NCBI GenBank assembly: GCA_963715825.1
Contig: CAVQSI010000006.1
Coordinates: forward strand, 118,078-182,077
Length of the DNA stretch: 64,000 bases
Direction: 5' to 3'
Origin: Sva-07 sp963715825
GTDB taxonomy: Bacteria > Actinomycetota > Acidimicrobiia > Acidimicrobiales > Ilumatobacteraceae
Part shown: positions 35,577 to 46,443 of the stretch, piece after piece
Position numbering within the stretch: the first letter of the stretch is position 1
Layout of the letters: each line of letters starts with the position of its first letter
The notes under the pieces: generated by a model
What the model was told of the DNA's origin: nothing
Databases searched by the model: none
What the model saw: only the letters and a program-made list of their open reading frames with translations
Program-made: the position numbers and the translations under genes

Positions 35577-36557
35577 ATGCAGATCGATCGTGATGCTCGA
35601 GTGTTCGTGGCTGGTCATCGTGGCCTGGTCGGCTCGGCCATGCTGCGCAAGCTCGAAGCGGAGGGTTTCACCAACGTCCTCACCGCCACCCGTCACGAGC
35701 TGGATCTGCGTGATCAGTCCGAGGTGTCGCACTGGTTCAAGGCGAACCGGCCGGAGTACGTGTTCCTGGTGGCGGGCACCGTCGGTGGGATCCTGGCCAA
35801 CAGCACGCGGCCGGCGGAGTTCATCTACGACAACTTGATGATCCACGGCACGGTCGTCCACGCGGCGCACGAGTACGACACGACGAAGCTGCTGTATCTG
35901 GGGTCGTCGTGCATCTATCCGCGTGAGGCGACCCAGCCGATCACCGAGGACGAGCTCTTCACGGGTCCGTTGGAGCCGACGAACGAGTGGTACGCGATCG
36001 CGAAGATTGCCGGCATCAAGCTGTGCCAGGCGTACCGGAAGCAGTACGGGTCGGATTTCATCTCGGCGATGCCGACGAACCTGTACGGCCCGGGCGACAA
36101 CTTCGACCTGAACTCGAGTCACGTGTTGCCGGCGTTGTTGCGCAAGTTCCACGACTCGATCGGCCAGGAGAACCCGGAGGTCGTCGTGTGGGGGACGGGC
36201 TCGCCGATGCGCGAGTTCCTGCACGTCGACGATCTGGCCGATGCGTGCTTGTTCCTGATGGAGAACTACTCCGACGCGTCGCACATCAACGTCGGCACCG
36301 GCGTCGATCTCCCGATCCGTGATCTGGCCGAGAAGATCCGTGATGTCGTCAATCCGGAGGCGACGCTGGTGTGGGATCGCACGAAGCCCGACGGAACGCC
36401 GCGCAAGGTGCTCGACGTCTCGAAGCTGAACGATCTCGGCTGGTCGCCGAAGTACGACCTCGACGCCGGGATCCGCAGCACCTACGACTGGTTCCTCGCC
36501 CAGGGTGCCGCCGAGGGCGAACGCCGCGGCATGCCCGGCGCCGCCGCCGTCGCCTGA
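35577..36557 (+). CDS. fcl: GDP-L-fucose synthase (GDP-4-keto-6-deoxymannose epimerase/reductase)
   Basis: 326 residues from the ATG at 35577, with a good ribosome-binding site (GGAAGGAAA). Short-chain dehydrogenase fold with FVAGHRGLVGSAM as the NADP loop, VAGTVGGI, the SSCIYPREATQPITEDELFTGPLEPTNEWYAIAK stretch with the catalytic Ser and YxxxK, and MPTNLYGPGDNFDLNSSHV, all GDP-fucose synthase signatures. Makes GDP-L-fucose for surface polysaccharide. The partner GDP-mannose dehydratase (gmd) is not in the window. Confidence 0.95.
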   Translation: MQIDRDARVFVAGHRGLVGSAMLRKLEAEGFTNVLTATRHELDLRDQSEVSHWFKANRPEYVFLVAGTVGGILANSTRPAEFIYDNLMIHGTVVHAAHEYDTTKLLYLGSSCIYPREATQPITEDELFTGPLEPTNEWYAIAKIAGIKLCQAYRKQYGSDFISAMPTNLYGPGDNFDLNSSHVLPALLRKFHDSIGQENPEVVVWGTGSPMREFLHVDDLADACLFLMENYSDASHINVGTGVDLPIRDLAEKIRDVVNPEATLVWDRTKPDGTPRKVLDVSKLNDLGWSPKYDLDAGIRSTYDWFLAQGAAEGERRGMPGAAAVA

Positions 36558-36598
36558 CACGTCGGTGCCGACGCGGCGTCGAGAATCGGCCCCGTCGC

Positions 36599-36967
36599 TC
36601 AGCGGATCTGGCGAATGCGCCCAGCCGTTCCCCACTCGATGTCGGCGGTGAGCACGTCGGCGTCGAGCCGGTCGCCCAACGCCTGGCAGAGGCGATCGGC
36701 AAGCGAGCGGCCCTCGCCGCGACGCCACCGTCGTGCGGCCAGTTCGGCGTCGTCGATCGTCACCGGCTCGACCCGGAGGTCGTAGCTCTCCAGGAGTGCT
36801 CGGACGAGTTCCCAGTCGCGGTCGGCGGCTCGGACCTTCTGGGCGATCTCAGACCAGTTCGCCGCACCGCAGACCGACTCGTCGGCCAGGGCCGTCTCCA
36901 CGACGTCGGCGCCGGGTTCGCCCTGGAGGAAGGCGAGTAGTGCGGACGCATCGAGCACCGTCGTCAC
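36599..36967 (-). CDS. PIN domain toxin (VapC-like)
   Basis: 122 residues. PIN fold with acidic residues TVLDASALLAFLQGE (first Asp), ANWSEIAQKV (Glu), RSLADRLCQALG (Asp) and VLTADIEWG (Asp), as in VapC ribonucleases that cut tRNA or rRNA. The start overlaps the stop of the upstream antitoxin by four bases (ATGA), the usual VapBC layout. Confidence 0.92.
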   Translation of the reverse strand: MTTVLDASALLAFLQGEPGADVVETALADESVCGAANWSEIAQKVRAADRDWELVRALLESYDLRVEPVTIDDAELAARRWRRGEGRSLADRLCQALGDRLDADVLTADIEWGTAGRIRQIR

Positions 36968-37209
36968 GACGCATCCTCGACCTGGGCAGCTCGACGTCGA
37001 TCATCGAGGAGCGCGTCGACCAGGGCGAGGCCCGCCAATTCGTCGCGCACCCGGGCGCGCAACTGTTCGCGCGTGAGCAGCACGATGCCGCCGGGCGTGT
37101 CGAGGAGCACGAGCGGTGTCCCCGCCGCCAGCGCGCCCCGAGCCCGCACCTCCGCCGGCACCACGATGCGCCCTCGGTCTCCCACAACAACGGTGTGCGT
37201 CCCACTCAT
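36964..37209 (-). CDS. AbrB/MazE-type antitoxin of the VapC-like toxin
   Basis: 81 residues. SpoVT/AbrB-type swapped-hairpin DNA-binding start: THTVVVGDRGRIVVPAEVRARGALAAGTPLVLLD. The C-terminal half should bind and block the toxin. It also probably represses the pair's own promoter, which lies in the 138 bases between it and rfbC. Confidence 0.88.
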   Translation of the reverse strand: MSGTHTVVVGDRGRIVVPAEVRARGALAAGTPLVLLDTPGGIVLLTREQLRARVRDELAGLALVDALLDDRRRAAQVEDAS

Positions 37210-37273
37210 GAGGCAACCGTACCACTCGCTCGATCCCGTGGGGCAGCCGCGACCAGTTCCACGAGGACGTCCG

Positions 37274-37328
37274 GCACTTCTGAACGGATCCCGTCGCGGC
37301 AGTCGCGACCAGATCCGGCGAGAAGTGC
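37274..37328. repeat. Palindromic intergenic repeat, family A, copy 3
   Basis: GCACTTCTGAACGGATCCCG ... CGCGACCAGATCCGGCGAGA then AGTGC, closely matching copies 1 and 2. It starts 19 bases beyond the corrected stop of rfbC (37348) and is read as coding only if the rfbC frame shift is accepted as real. Confidence 0.88.
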
Positions 37329-37347
37329 ACGCCCGAGCGAGCGGGCG

Positions 37348-37898
37348 TCAGAACAGGTCGGGTTGCTCGGCGAGGAGGGGGCGACGCCGTCCTTGCCGGA
37401 CAGGGTGGGGCCGTCGGCGGGGAGCTGCCAGTCGATCGCGAGGTCGGGGTCGTCCCAGCGGATCGCCCGCTCGCAGTCGGGCGCATAGATGCCGCTGACC
37501 TTGTAGGCGACCCGCACGTCGGGCTCGAGCGTGCAGAACCCGTGGGCGAACCCGACGGGCACCAGCAACTGGTTGCCGGCCTCGGCGGTGAGGGTGACGG
37601 CGACGTGCTGGCCGAAGGTGGGCGAGTCGCGGCGGATGTCGACGGCCACGTCGAGGATCGACCCGGAGATCACCCGGATCAGCTTGTCCTGCGCATGCGG
37701 GGCCAGTTGGTAGTGCAGGCCGCGCAGCGTGCCGGTCGGGGCGGAGAACGACTCGTTGTCCTGCACGAACTCGATGTCGATGCCGGCGTCGCGCAGCGTG
37801 TGGCGTTTGTAGACCTCGCTGAACCAGCCGCGTTCGTCGCCGTGACGGGCGGGGCGGATCTCGACGACGCCGTCGAGTGCGGTGGGGATGATCTCCAT
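37348..37898 (-). CDS. rfbC: dTDP-4-dehydrorhamnose 3,5-epimerase (frame shift near the end)
   Basis: About 183 residues, the family's normal length, if one C is added to a C run near 37,380; the product then ends GVAPLLAEQPDLF at the stop 37348-37350. Without the correction the frame runs on through palindrome A3 to 37,206, which is clearly wrong. Cupin fold with DERGWFSEVYKRHTLRDAGID, FVQDNESFSAPTGTLRGLHYQ (catalytic His and substrate loop), KLIRVISGSILDVAVDIRRDSPTFG and VPVGFAHGFCTLEPDVRVAYKVSG. Third step of dTDP-L-rhamnose synthesis. Confidence 0.93.
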
Positions 37899-37908
37899 CG
37901 GAGCGGTC

Positions 37909-38941
37909 CTACTTCTTCAGCCCGAGGCGTTCGGTGGCCTGCTTGTCGCGCAGCGGTTGCCACCACGCCTGGTTGTCGAGGTACCACTGGACGGTCTCGC
38001 GCAGCCCCGTGTCGAAGGTGTGCTTCGGTTCCCAGCCCAGCTCGCGTTGGATCTTGGTCTGGTCGATGGCGTAGCGGTGGTCGTGGCCGGGCCGGTCGGC
38101 GACGAACGTGATCAGCGAGCGGCGCGACTCGCCCGACGGCGAGCGGCCCGGCGAGTTCGTCGACGAGGTCGCACAGCGTCTCGACCACTTCGAGGTTGGT
38201 GCGTTCGGCCTTGCCGCCGATGTTGTAGGTCTCGCCCGGCGTGCCCTGCTCGACGACGGTGACCAGCGCGGCGGCGTGGTCCTCGACGTGGAGCCAGTCG
38301 CGGATGTTGTCGCCCTTGCCGTACACGGGCAGCGGCTCGCCGTGCAGCGCGCGGATGGTGACGAGCGGGATGAGCTTCTCGGGGAAGTGGAACGGGCCGT
38401 AGTTGTTCGAGCAGTTGGTGAGCAGCACCGGCAGGTCGTAGGTCTCGCCCCACGCCCGCACGAGGTGGTCGGAGCCGGCCTTCGACGCGGAGTACGGCGA
38501 GCGCGGGTCGTACGGCGTGGTCTCGGTGAACGCCGGGTCGTCGAGGCCGAGCGATCCGAACACCTCGTCGGTGGAGATGTGGTGGAAGCGCTGCACGCCG
38601 GCGGCGCGGGCGGCTTCGAGCATCGTGAACGTGCCGACCAGGTTGGTCTGGATGAACGCGGCGGGCCCGTCGATCGAGCGGTCGACGTGGCTCTCGGCGG
38701 CGAGGTGCATGACGGCGTCGGGGGAGTGTTCGACGAAGATCTCGGTGATCCGGTCGATGTCGCAGATGTCGGCCTGCTCGAAGCGCAGCCGGGGGCTGTC
38801 GGCGACCGACTGGGTGGAGCCGTCGGTGGCGGCGTAGGTCATCTTGTCGACGTTGACGACGTCGTGATCGGTGTGGTTGATCAGGTGGCGGACGACGGCG
38901 GAGCCGATGAAGCCCTTGCCGCCGGTGACGAGGATCTTCAT
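37909..38941 (-). CDS. rfbB: dTDP-glucose 4,6-dehydratase (one frame shift)
   Basis: About 344 residues. Extended SDR: MKILVTGGKGFIGSAVVRHL (NAD loop), HLAAESHVDRSIDGP, HISTDEVFGSLG, YSASKAGSDHLVRAW (YxxxK) and TNCSNNYGPFHFPEKLIP. The frame changes near 38,150 and continues as GESRRSLITFVADRPGHDHRYAID and ELGWEPKHTFDTGLRETVQWYLDN to the stop at 37909. The start at 38941 overlaps the rfbA stop by four bases. Confidence 0.93.
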
Positions 38942-39814
38942 CGCGGCCCCCCGTCGAGCAGGTTGAGCAGGTACTGGCCGTAGGTGTTCTTCTCCATCGA
39001 CACCCCGGCGGCGCGCAGCGTGTCGTCGTCGATCCAGCCGTTCACCCAGGCGATCTCCTCGAGGCAGGCGATCATGTTGTTGGTGCGGTGCTGGAGCACC
39101 CGGACGAACTCCGACGCCTCGACCATCGAGTCGAACGTGCCGGTGTCGAGCCACGCGAAGCCGCGGTTGAGCTGCTCGACGACGAGTTCGCCTCGTTCGA
39201 GGTAGTAGTCGATCACCGAGGTGATCTCGAGCTCGCCTCGCGGCGACGGCTTGACCGCTTCGGCAGCTTCGACGACTCGTTCGTCGAAGTAGTACAGGCC
39301 GGTGACCGCCCAGTGGCTGGTCGGCGTCGGTGGGCTTCTCCTCGATCTTGGTGGGGCGCCCGTCGGCGTCGAGGTCGACGATGCCGTAGCGCTCGGGGTC
39401 CTTGACGTGGTAGCCGAACACGGTGGCGCCCGAGGGACGGGCGGCTGCGCCCGACACCAGCTTGGAGAAGCCGGCGCCGTAGAACAGGTTGTCGCCGAGC
39501 ACGAGCGATGCGCCCTGCCCGTCGAGGAAGTCGGCGCCGATCAGGAACGCCTGGGCGAGCCCGTCGGGCGAGTCCTGGGTGGCGTAGGCGAGCTGGAGGC
39601 CCCACTGCGAGCCGTCGCCGAGCAGCCGTTCGAATGCGGCGCGGTCCTCCGGCGTGGTGATGATCAGCACCTCGCGGATGCCGGCGAGCATGTGCACCGA
39701 CAGCGGGTAGTAGATCATCGGCTTGTCGTACACCGGCAGCAGTTGTTTCGAGGTGCCCCGGGTGACCGGGTGGAGACGCGAGCCGGTGCCGCCCGCCAGG
39801 ATGATGCCCTTCAT
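38938..39814 (-). CDS. rfbA: Glucose-1-phosphate thymidylyltransferase (one frame shift)
   Basis: About 291 residues. Nucleotidyltransferase start MKGIILAGGTGSRLHPVTRGTSKQLLPVYDKPMIYYPL, then LVLGDNLFYGAGF and PERYGIVDLDADGRPTKIEEKPTDA. The frame changes near 39,317 and continues TSHWAVTGLYYFDERVVE ... EITSVIDYYLERGELVVEQLNRGFAWLDTGTFDSM. First step of dTDP-rhamnose synthesis. The three rfb genes form one minus-strand operon in the order A, B, C. Only rfbD is missing from the window. Confidence 0.93.
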
Positions 39815-39975
39815 GGCCCCAGAGGCTAGGCGCTGCGGATGCGATCGCAGTGGCGCACGGCGCTCGAGTGGTTCCCGCCGGATCGCGCCCCGAGAACCGG
39901 CACCAGCTCCGAGGAGACCACCCGTGGCCCGACGACCCTGTCGGCGTGAGCGACGGAACGTGCTAGACCGAAGCG

Positions 39976-42900
39976 ATGGGGAGCACGCAACGTCGCAGCA
40001 CTCGAATCCTCCAGTCGCTCGCGATCGTCGCCTCGCTTGGTCTCGCTGTGCTGGTCGCTCCGGGGGCTGGCGGCGCGCAGTCGCCGATCCGTGAGACTGC
40101 TGTCGCCTCGCCGACGGGAGTCGAGGCCCTGGCCGCCACGCCGGGGTATGTCGCGCGTCGACACCGGCACGTCTGCTCGACAGTCGTCCCGGTACGAGCA
40201 CCGTCGACGGCATCGGCGTCGGGGCGGGTCCGCAGGGGCCGGGCAGCACGCGCACCGTGCAGGTCGGCGGCCGCGGTGGGGTCCCGTCGAGTGGTGCGGC
40301 CGCAGTCGTTCTGCGTCTCACGTCGGCCGACGCGACCGTCCCGACGTTCGTGTCGGCGTGGTCGAGCGAGCTACCCCAGCCGCCGACCTCGGTGTTCAAC
40401 CCTCGGCCGGGAGGTCCCGACAGCAACCTCGTCGTCGTTCCCTTGGGGCCGAGCGGGGCCGTGTCGCTGTACAACGAGGCCGGGTCGCTGAACCTGATCG
40501 TCGATGTGGCGGGTTGGTTCCCGACCGGCTCGAACTACTCGCCGACCGGACCCGCCCGAGTCTTCGATACGCGGGCGACTGCGACCCCGATCGGGCCCGG
40601 CGAGACCGTCGACGTGTCGATCGTCGGCGTCGGCGGTGTACCCGCAACCGGTGTCAGCTCGGTGGTGCTGAACCTGACTGCAGCTGGGTCCACGGCGCCG
40701 TCGTTCCTCACGATGTACCCCGCCGGCGCGAGCCGTCCCAACACGTCCAACCTCAACACGCAGCCGGGAAGTGACGCGGCCGTGGCCAACGTGGTCGTCG
40801 CGACACCGGGGGCAGGTGGCAGGGTCTCGATCTACAACGAGTCCGGCAGCGCCCAGTTGATCGTCGACGTGATGGGCTGGTTCGCCGACGGGCCGGGCTA
40901 CGTGCCGCTCGCCTCGACCCGCGTGCTCGACACCCGGAACTCGACACCGGTCGGTGCGGGTTCCACGATCGAGGTGCCACTGGCCGGCGTCGCCGGTATC
41001 CCTTCGACGGGTGCCGGCACCGTGGTGTTCAACCTGACCGCACTGAATGCGACGACGCAGAGCTATCTCACGGTGTATCCCAGCGGGATGTCGCGCCCGG
41101 TGGCCTCCGACATCAACCCGGCGCCCGGGTTCGCCCGGGCGAGCGAGGTCGTCGCCAAGCTCGGGCCGGATGGCAGTGTCAGCATCTTCAACGAGGCGGG
41201 TTCGGTCGATGTGTTGGTCGATGTCGTCGGTTGGATGCCGGCGAGTCCGGCGGCCGCCGACGATGCGGCGACGGTCGCTCAGGATGCACCGGCAACGACG
41301 ATCGATGTGCTCGCCAACGACGTCGACCCGGCCGGCGGCACCATTGCCATCGCGTCGGTGACGCAGCCCGCAAATGGTGTGGTGGCGATCACCGGCGGGG
41401 GGTCGGCACTCACGTACCGCCCGGTGGCGGGGTACTGCAACAATCCACCCGGTTCCACGCTCGACACGTTCTCCTATGCGCTCGTCGGTGGCGCGACCGC
41501 CCTCGTAGCGGTCACGGTCGACTGCTTCGACAACCCCCCGGTGGCGGTTGCCGATTCGATGACGGTTGCGGAGGATGCGGCGGCGACGGCAGTTGCTGTG
41601 TTGGTGAACGACACCGATGTCGATGGCGGTCCGAAGTCGGTGGTGTCGGTGACCCAGCCGGCGAACGGTGCCGTGGTGATCACCGGTGGTGGCACCGGGC
41701 TCACGTACGAGCCGGTTGCGGATTTCTGCACGACGCCGCCGGGGACGCTGCTCGACACGTTCACGTACACGTTGAACGGCGGTTCCACTGCGACGGTGTC
41801 GATGACGGTCTCGTGTGTGGATGATGGGCCGGTGGCGATCGATGACTCGGCGACGGTGACTGAGGATGCAGCAGCAACAGCCGTCGATGTGTTGGTGAAC
41901 GACACCGATGTCGATGGCGGTCCCAGGTCGGTGGTGTCGGTGACCCAGCCGGCGAATGGCGCCGTGGTGATCACGGGTGGTGGCACCGGCGTCACGTACG
42001 AGCCGGTTGCGGATTACTGCAACACCCCGCCGGGTTCGGTGTTGGACACGTTCACGTACACGTTGAACGGTGGGTCGTCGGCGACGGTGTCGATGACGGT
42101 CACGTGTGTCGACGATGCACCGGTGGCGGTTGCCGATTCGGCGACGGTCGCGGAGGATGCGGCGGCGACGGCGGTGGACGTGTTGGTGAACGACACCGAT
42201 GTCGACGGTGGCCCGAAGTCGGTGCTGTCGGTGACGCAGCCGGCGAACGGCACGGTGGTGATCACCGGCGGCGGCACCGGCGTCACGTACGAGCCCGACC
42301 CGAACTACTGCAACACCCCGCCGGGTTCGGTGCTGGACACGTTCACGTACACGTTGAACGGCGGTTCGATCGCCACGGTGTCGATGACGGTCACCTGTGT
42401 CGACGATGCGCCCGGGGCGGTCGACGACGCGGCAACCGTCCAGGAAGATGATCCGAACACGTTCGTCGATGTGTTGGCGAACGACACCGACGTCGACGGT
42501 GGCCCGAAGTTGGTTGCGTCGGTGACGCAGCCGGCCAACGGTGTGGTGGGCATCTCCAGTGGCGGCACCGGTGTCGCCTACAAACCCGCTCTCGACTACT
42601 GCAACACGCCGCCCGGGACGGCTCTGGACACGTTCACGTACACGTTGAACGGTGGGTCGTCGGCGACGGTGTCGATGACGGTCACGTGTGTTGACGATGC
42701 ACCGGTGGCGGTTGCCGATTCGGGGACCGTCACGGAGGATGCGGCGGCGACGGCGGTCGATGTGCTGGCGAACGACACCGATGTCGATGGTGGCCCGAAG
42801 TCGGTGCTGTCGGTGACGCAGCCGGCCAACGGCACCGTGGTGATCACCGGCGGCGGCACCGGCGTCACGTACGAGCCCGACCCGAACTACTGCAACACCC

Positions 42901-45583
42901 CGCCGGGTTCGGTGCTGGACACGTTCACGTACACGTTGAACGGCGGTTCGACCGCGACGGTGTCGATGACGGTCAACTGCGAGAACGATCCCCCGATGGG
43001 CCCGTCGACGCCCCCGAGCTACTCCTCGGTCCCCAACATGAAGCTGTCGGTTCCGGCAAGCACTGGTTTGCTGGCCGGCGCCTCCGACCCTGACGGAGCG
43101 ACCGTCCTGAGCGTTGCCAGTGTCAGCGGCACCACCCCTGTGGGCGGCATCGTCTCCGTCAACGCGGCGACCGGCGCCTTCGACGTGACCGGGCCCGCCG
43201 GGTACGCCGGCGCGATGACCTTCACGTACCGGGTGTGCGACAACGGGATCCCCGCGCCGGAGGCATGCTCGGGCGACATCACCGCCACGGTCACGTTCGG
43301 AGGGACGGTCGTGTGGTTCGTGGACGGCGCCGCCTCACCGTCCGGCGATGGTCGGCTCGGCAGCCCGTTCGCGACGCTCGCCGAAGCCGAGACGGCGATC
43401 GGCACCTCCGACGGGCAGGGCGTGTTCCTGTACGCGGGAACATCGACGACGGGGATCACGCTTCGTTCCCAGGGTCGACTCGTCGGGCAAGGCGCGACCG
43501 GTTCGACGTTCGACGAGTTCTTCCTCCTCATGGTCCCGTCGGGTGTCGAGCCTCGACCGACGATGGGTACCGGTACCGCAACGGTGCAGGGCCAGGTCGT
43601 GCTCGGCACCGACAGCTTCGTGCGGGGCATCGACATCAGCACCTGGACGGGCGGATTGAGCGGTACCGGGGTCACCCGGGTCGACGTCGACCAGACATCG
43701 ATCGCCTCGGGCATCGACCCCGACCTGAGCGTGCCGTCGGTCGTGATCGGCCCGGCGCTGAGCCTGTCGTCGGTCACCGGCGGGGTGACGATCTCGTCGT
43801 TGAACCAGGTCGGTGGGCCCAGGGCGGTCCACGTCACCGACAGCGACGCCACGGTGGTGCTCGAGGGAGGGAAGACCCAACAGACCTTCACGGCTGCGAT
43901 CGAGGTCGATGGTGGCTCGGGCTCGTTCAATTCGGCCGTGGAGGTGTCGGCCGCTGCGGGCGACGCAGTGGTGGTGCGGAATCGTGAAGCGTCGGCGACG
44001 ACCTCCTTCTCCGGTCCGATCACCACTGCTGGCGCCCCGGTTGTCATCACGGGGAATGCGCCCTCGTCGTCGGTGGCGTTCACCGGCACCCTGATTCTCA
44101 GCACCGGGACGAAGACCGCGTTCAGCGCCGACTCCGGCGTGGTCACGTCGACGTCGCCGTCGAGTGTGCTCAGCACCACGTCGGGCACTGCACTCGACAT
44201 CTCCGGCGCAACGATCGGTGCGGCGGGTCTCACCTTCCAGAAGATCGACGCCGGGAGGGTCCCGAGCGGCCCTGTCCACGGCATCGTGCTCGCCGACACC
44301 GGCTCGCTCGGTTCGTTGACCGTCACGGGGTCTGGCACACCAGGGAGCGGCGGCACGATCCAGAGCACGTCCGGGGCCGGCATCTCGCTCATGAACACGA
44401 AGTCGCCGTCGTTCAACGAGATGACGATCGACAACACGAGGGGCAGCGGCGTCGACGGGACGATGGTGACGAACTTCAGCTTCACCAACGGCACCATCAC
44501 GCAGACTCGGGCAATCCTGCGCTGTCGCCCGCCGCCAACACGTCGAACATCGCCTTCAACCGCGCCACCGCCAACCTGTCCGGCACGGTCACGATCACGG
44601 GCAACACCTTGGGGACAGCGACGAGTCACGGCATCGACATCTCCAACGGGTCCGGCACGATCGCGCTGGCGACGATCACCGGGAACATGATCACGAGTGC
44701 AACCAGCAGCGCCGACTCCGACGGTTCGGGTATCCGGCTGACCGCCACGGGTTCGACCTCGGCGGCCGCGTCGATCAACAGGGCGATCATCACCGGCAAC
44801 GGGATCGTCAACTTCCCGGCCGGTGCTGGTGTCAGCGTGGTGGGCGAGCAGCTCGCTGCCACCGGCCCGACGGTGGTCGTCGGCGCCTCGACCGCGCAGC
44901 CGATCACGATCTCGAACAACACCATCCGCGGCGAGAGCACGACGAACCGGATGGGGACCAGTGCGATCTTCGCAGCGCTGAGCGGACGGGGCAGCGGTGC
45001 GTTCGACATCTCCGGCAACACGCTGTCGAACACGTCCCGAGAGGCGGTCTCGCTCGGCGGGTTCGGGCCATCGACCACGTCGTTCGTCGTCGACGGCAAC
45101 GGAATCGACCAGTCGCTTGCTGCCGGTATCGATGTCCGAACCGGCCAGACTGCCTCGACCACCGAAGCACCCCGGGTCGATGCGACGATCACGAACAACA
45201 CGATCGCCAACACCGATGGCCCCGGAATCCTGGCCGCCGCCCGCGATGCGACCGGCCAGCTGAACGCCAGGATCCAGAACAACACGGTCGCGGCGCCGCT
45301 GGGCGCCTTCGAACCCGGCATTTTCGTCGGAGCCGGCAGCTCGACTTCCACCGGCGACCGGGTGTGCCTCGACATCAGTGGCAACACCACAGCCGGAAGC
45401 AGCGCGACTGCCGGCATCGGGCTGCGACTGCAGAGCGGCCCGAACGTGTTCGGTGTCGTCGGTATGTCGGCAACCGCCTCACCGGGGGTCGAGGCGTACG
45501 TGAGCGGGCTCAACCCGCTGTCAGCGCTCGGCACCGAGCTGCTCGCCGCCACGACCGGCTTCTCGAGCTGCACGCTTCCCTGA
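39976..45583 (+). CDS. Giant secreted repeat protein A (LDTR modules, Big_9-like repeats, beta-helix)
   Basis: About 1,868 residues when two frame changes (near 40,150 and 44,507) are bridged. Start ATG at 39976 with a signal peptide (ILQSLAIVASLGLAVLVAPGAGGAQ). Three N-terminal modules of the LDTR kind (RLLDSRPGTSTVDG ..., RVFDTRATATPIGPG ..., RVLDTRNSTPVGAGS ...). Then six tandem Ig/cadherin-like repeats of 97 residues (41,250-42,995), each with VLxNDTDVDGGPK, SVTQPANG and YCNTPPG ... LDTFTYTLNGG, matching the Big_9 pattern, and each with two Cys that could form one disulfide. The last third reads like a right-handed beta-helix (SNNTIRGES, SGNTLSNTS, NNTIANT). No anchor signal; probably secreted or wall-associated adhesin. 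Confidence 0.8.
41250..42995 (+). repeat. Six tandem 291-bp repeats within giant protein A
   Basis: Unit boundaries at 41250, 41541, 41832, 42123, 42414 and 42705. Units 3, 4 and 6 are nearly identical at the DNA level, units 1 and 5 the most diverged. The exact period of 291 bases preserves the frame. Near-identity indicates recent duplication or gene conversion, and repeat number may vary between strains. Confidence 0.92.
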
Positions 45584-45618
45584 CGACCGCGTGAACCGCG
45601 AGGACACGGGCGCCACCG

Positions 45619-45676
45619 CCAGCGATCTGCCCTCGTATCGGATCGCCTTCGGGCACGGCATCCGGGGAGATCACCC
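45619..45676. repeat. Palindromic intergenic repeat, family B, copy 4 (diverged)
   Basis: CCAGCGATCTGCCC ... CGGGGAGATCACC, 35 bases after the stop of giant protein A. The arms contain two or three mismatches. Confidence 0.65.
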
Positions 45677-45795
45677 GTCCCGACCCGGCCAATCGAGCCG
45701 GGTTCGTTGGCAGCTCGGGTGCGGCACGCTGACTGGCCAACCAGGACGTTGAACCGGCGCCGGGGTCGCGTTTTCCGCTGCACCGCAGTCAGGCC

Positions 45796-46030
45796 TGTGG
45801 GCGGCTCTGCTGCGGTGGTGAATGTGGTGGCGATTGGTCCGGGTGCTGCTGGGTTCTTGACGTTGTATCCGTGTGGGGGTGCTCGCCCGGAGGCGTCGAC
45901 GTTGAACTTTGCTGGTGGTCAGACGGTGGCGAATGGTGCGACGATCAGGTTGGGTTCGTCGGGGTCGGTGTGTGTGTTCAGTGATCAGGCGACGGATTTG
46001 ATCGTGGACGTCACCGGCTACATCCCGTGA
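45796..46030 (+). pseudogene. Remnant of an LDTR/YPCG-type extracellular module
   Basis: A single module end without a start or signal: GSAAVVNVVAIGPGAAGFLTLYPCGGARPEASTLNFAGGQTVANGATIRLGSSGSVCVFSDQATDLIVDVTGYIP, then a stop. It is almost the same as the modules at the end of giant protein C. The codon use is unusually T-rich for the region (GGTTCTTGACGTTGTATCCG). Probably the tail of a lost secreted-protein gene. Confidence 0.65.
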
Positions 46031-46070
46031 TGCCGAAGCTGGCCGCACCGCCACCCCGGCCCGCGCCGCC

Positions 46071-46127
46071 GGGCGATCTCCCCCGATCCCGTACCGGAGA
46101 CCGGCACGAACCCACGGGAGATGCCGC
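46071..46127. repeat. Palindromic intergenic repeat, family B, copy 5
   Basis: GGGCGATCTCCCCCGATCCC ... CCCACGGGAGATGCC, 40 bases after the module remnant. Slightly diverged arms. Confidence 0.75.
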
Positions 46128-46198
46128 CCACGACGGCAGTGCGACGAGGGAGAGAGAAGGAGTGCAGTTCCCAGGGCCGACCGTTGCCCACGAACCTC

Positions 46199-46384
46199 GT
46201 GCTGACACTGATCTTCGTTCGAAACGTGGCGATCTCGCTCGACGAGGAGACAGCCCGTTGGGCGCGCGTCGAGGCCGCACGCAGCCACACCGGCGTGTCG
46301 CGGTGGATCGGCGAACTCCTCGAAGAACGCCGACGCGACAGCTTCGACACGAGCGGGCGCTCGATCGGCCTGCCACGCCGCTGA
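46199..46384 (+). CDS. Ribbon-helix-helix antitoxin-like protein
   Basis: 61 residues from a GTG at 46199; the true start may be closer to NVAISLDEE. The core VAISLDEETARWARVEAARSHTGVSRWIGELLEERRR is the ribbon-helix-helix pattern of VapB/CopG-type antitoxins. It precedes a PIN domain gene by 59 bases. Confidence 0.75.
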   Translation: MLTLIFVRNVAISLDEETARWARVEAARSHTGVSRWIGELLEERRRDSFDTSGRSIGLPRR

Positions 46385-46443
46385 TGCAGGCGGGCGAGTC
46401 ACTGCCCACCCGTGACGACGTGCACGAACGTTGACGGCGTGAC

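Noticed and set aside
37679..40474. A 931-codon minus-strand open frame
   Set aside because: It joins parts of rfbA, rfbB and rfbC by running through frame errors, with a nonsense N-terminus. The three genes were annotated separately.
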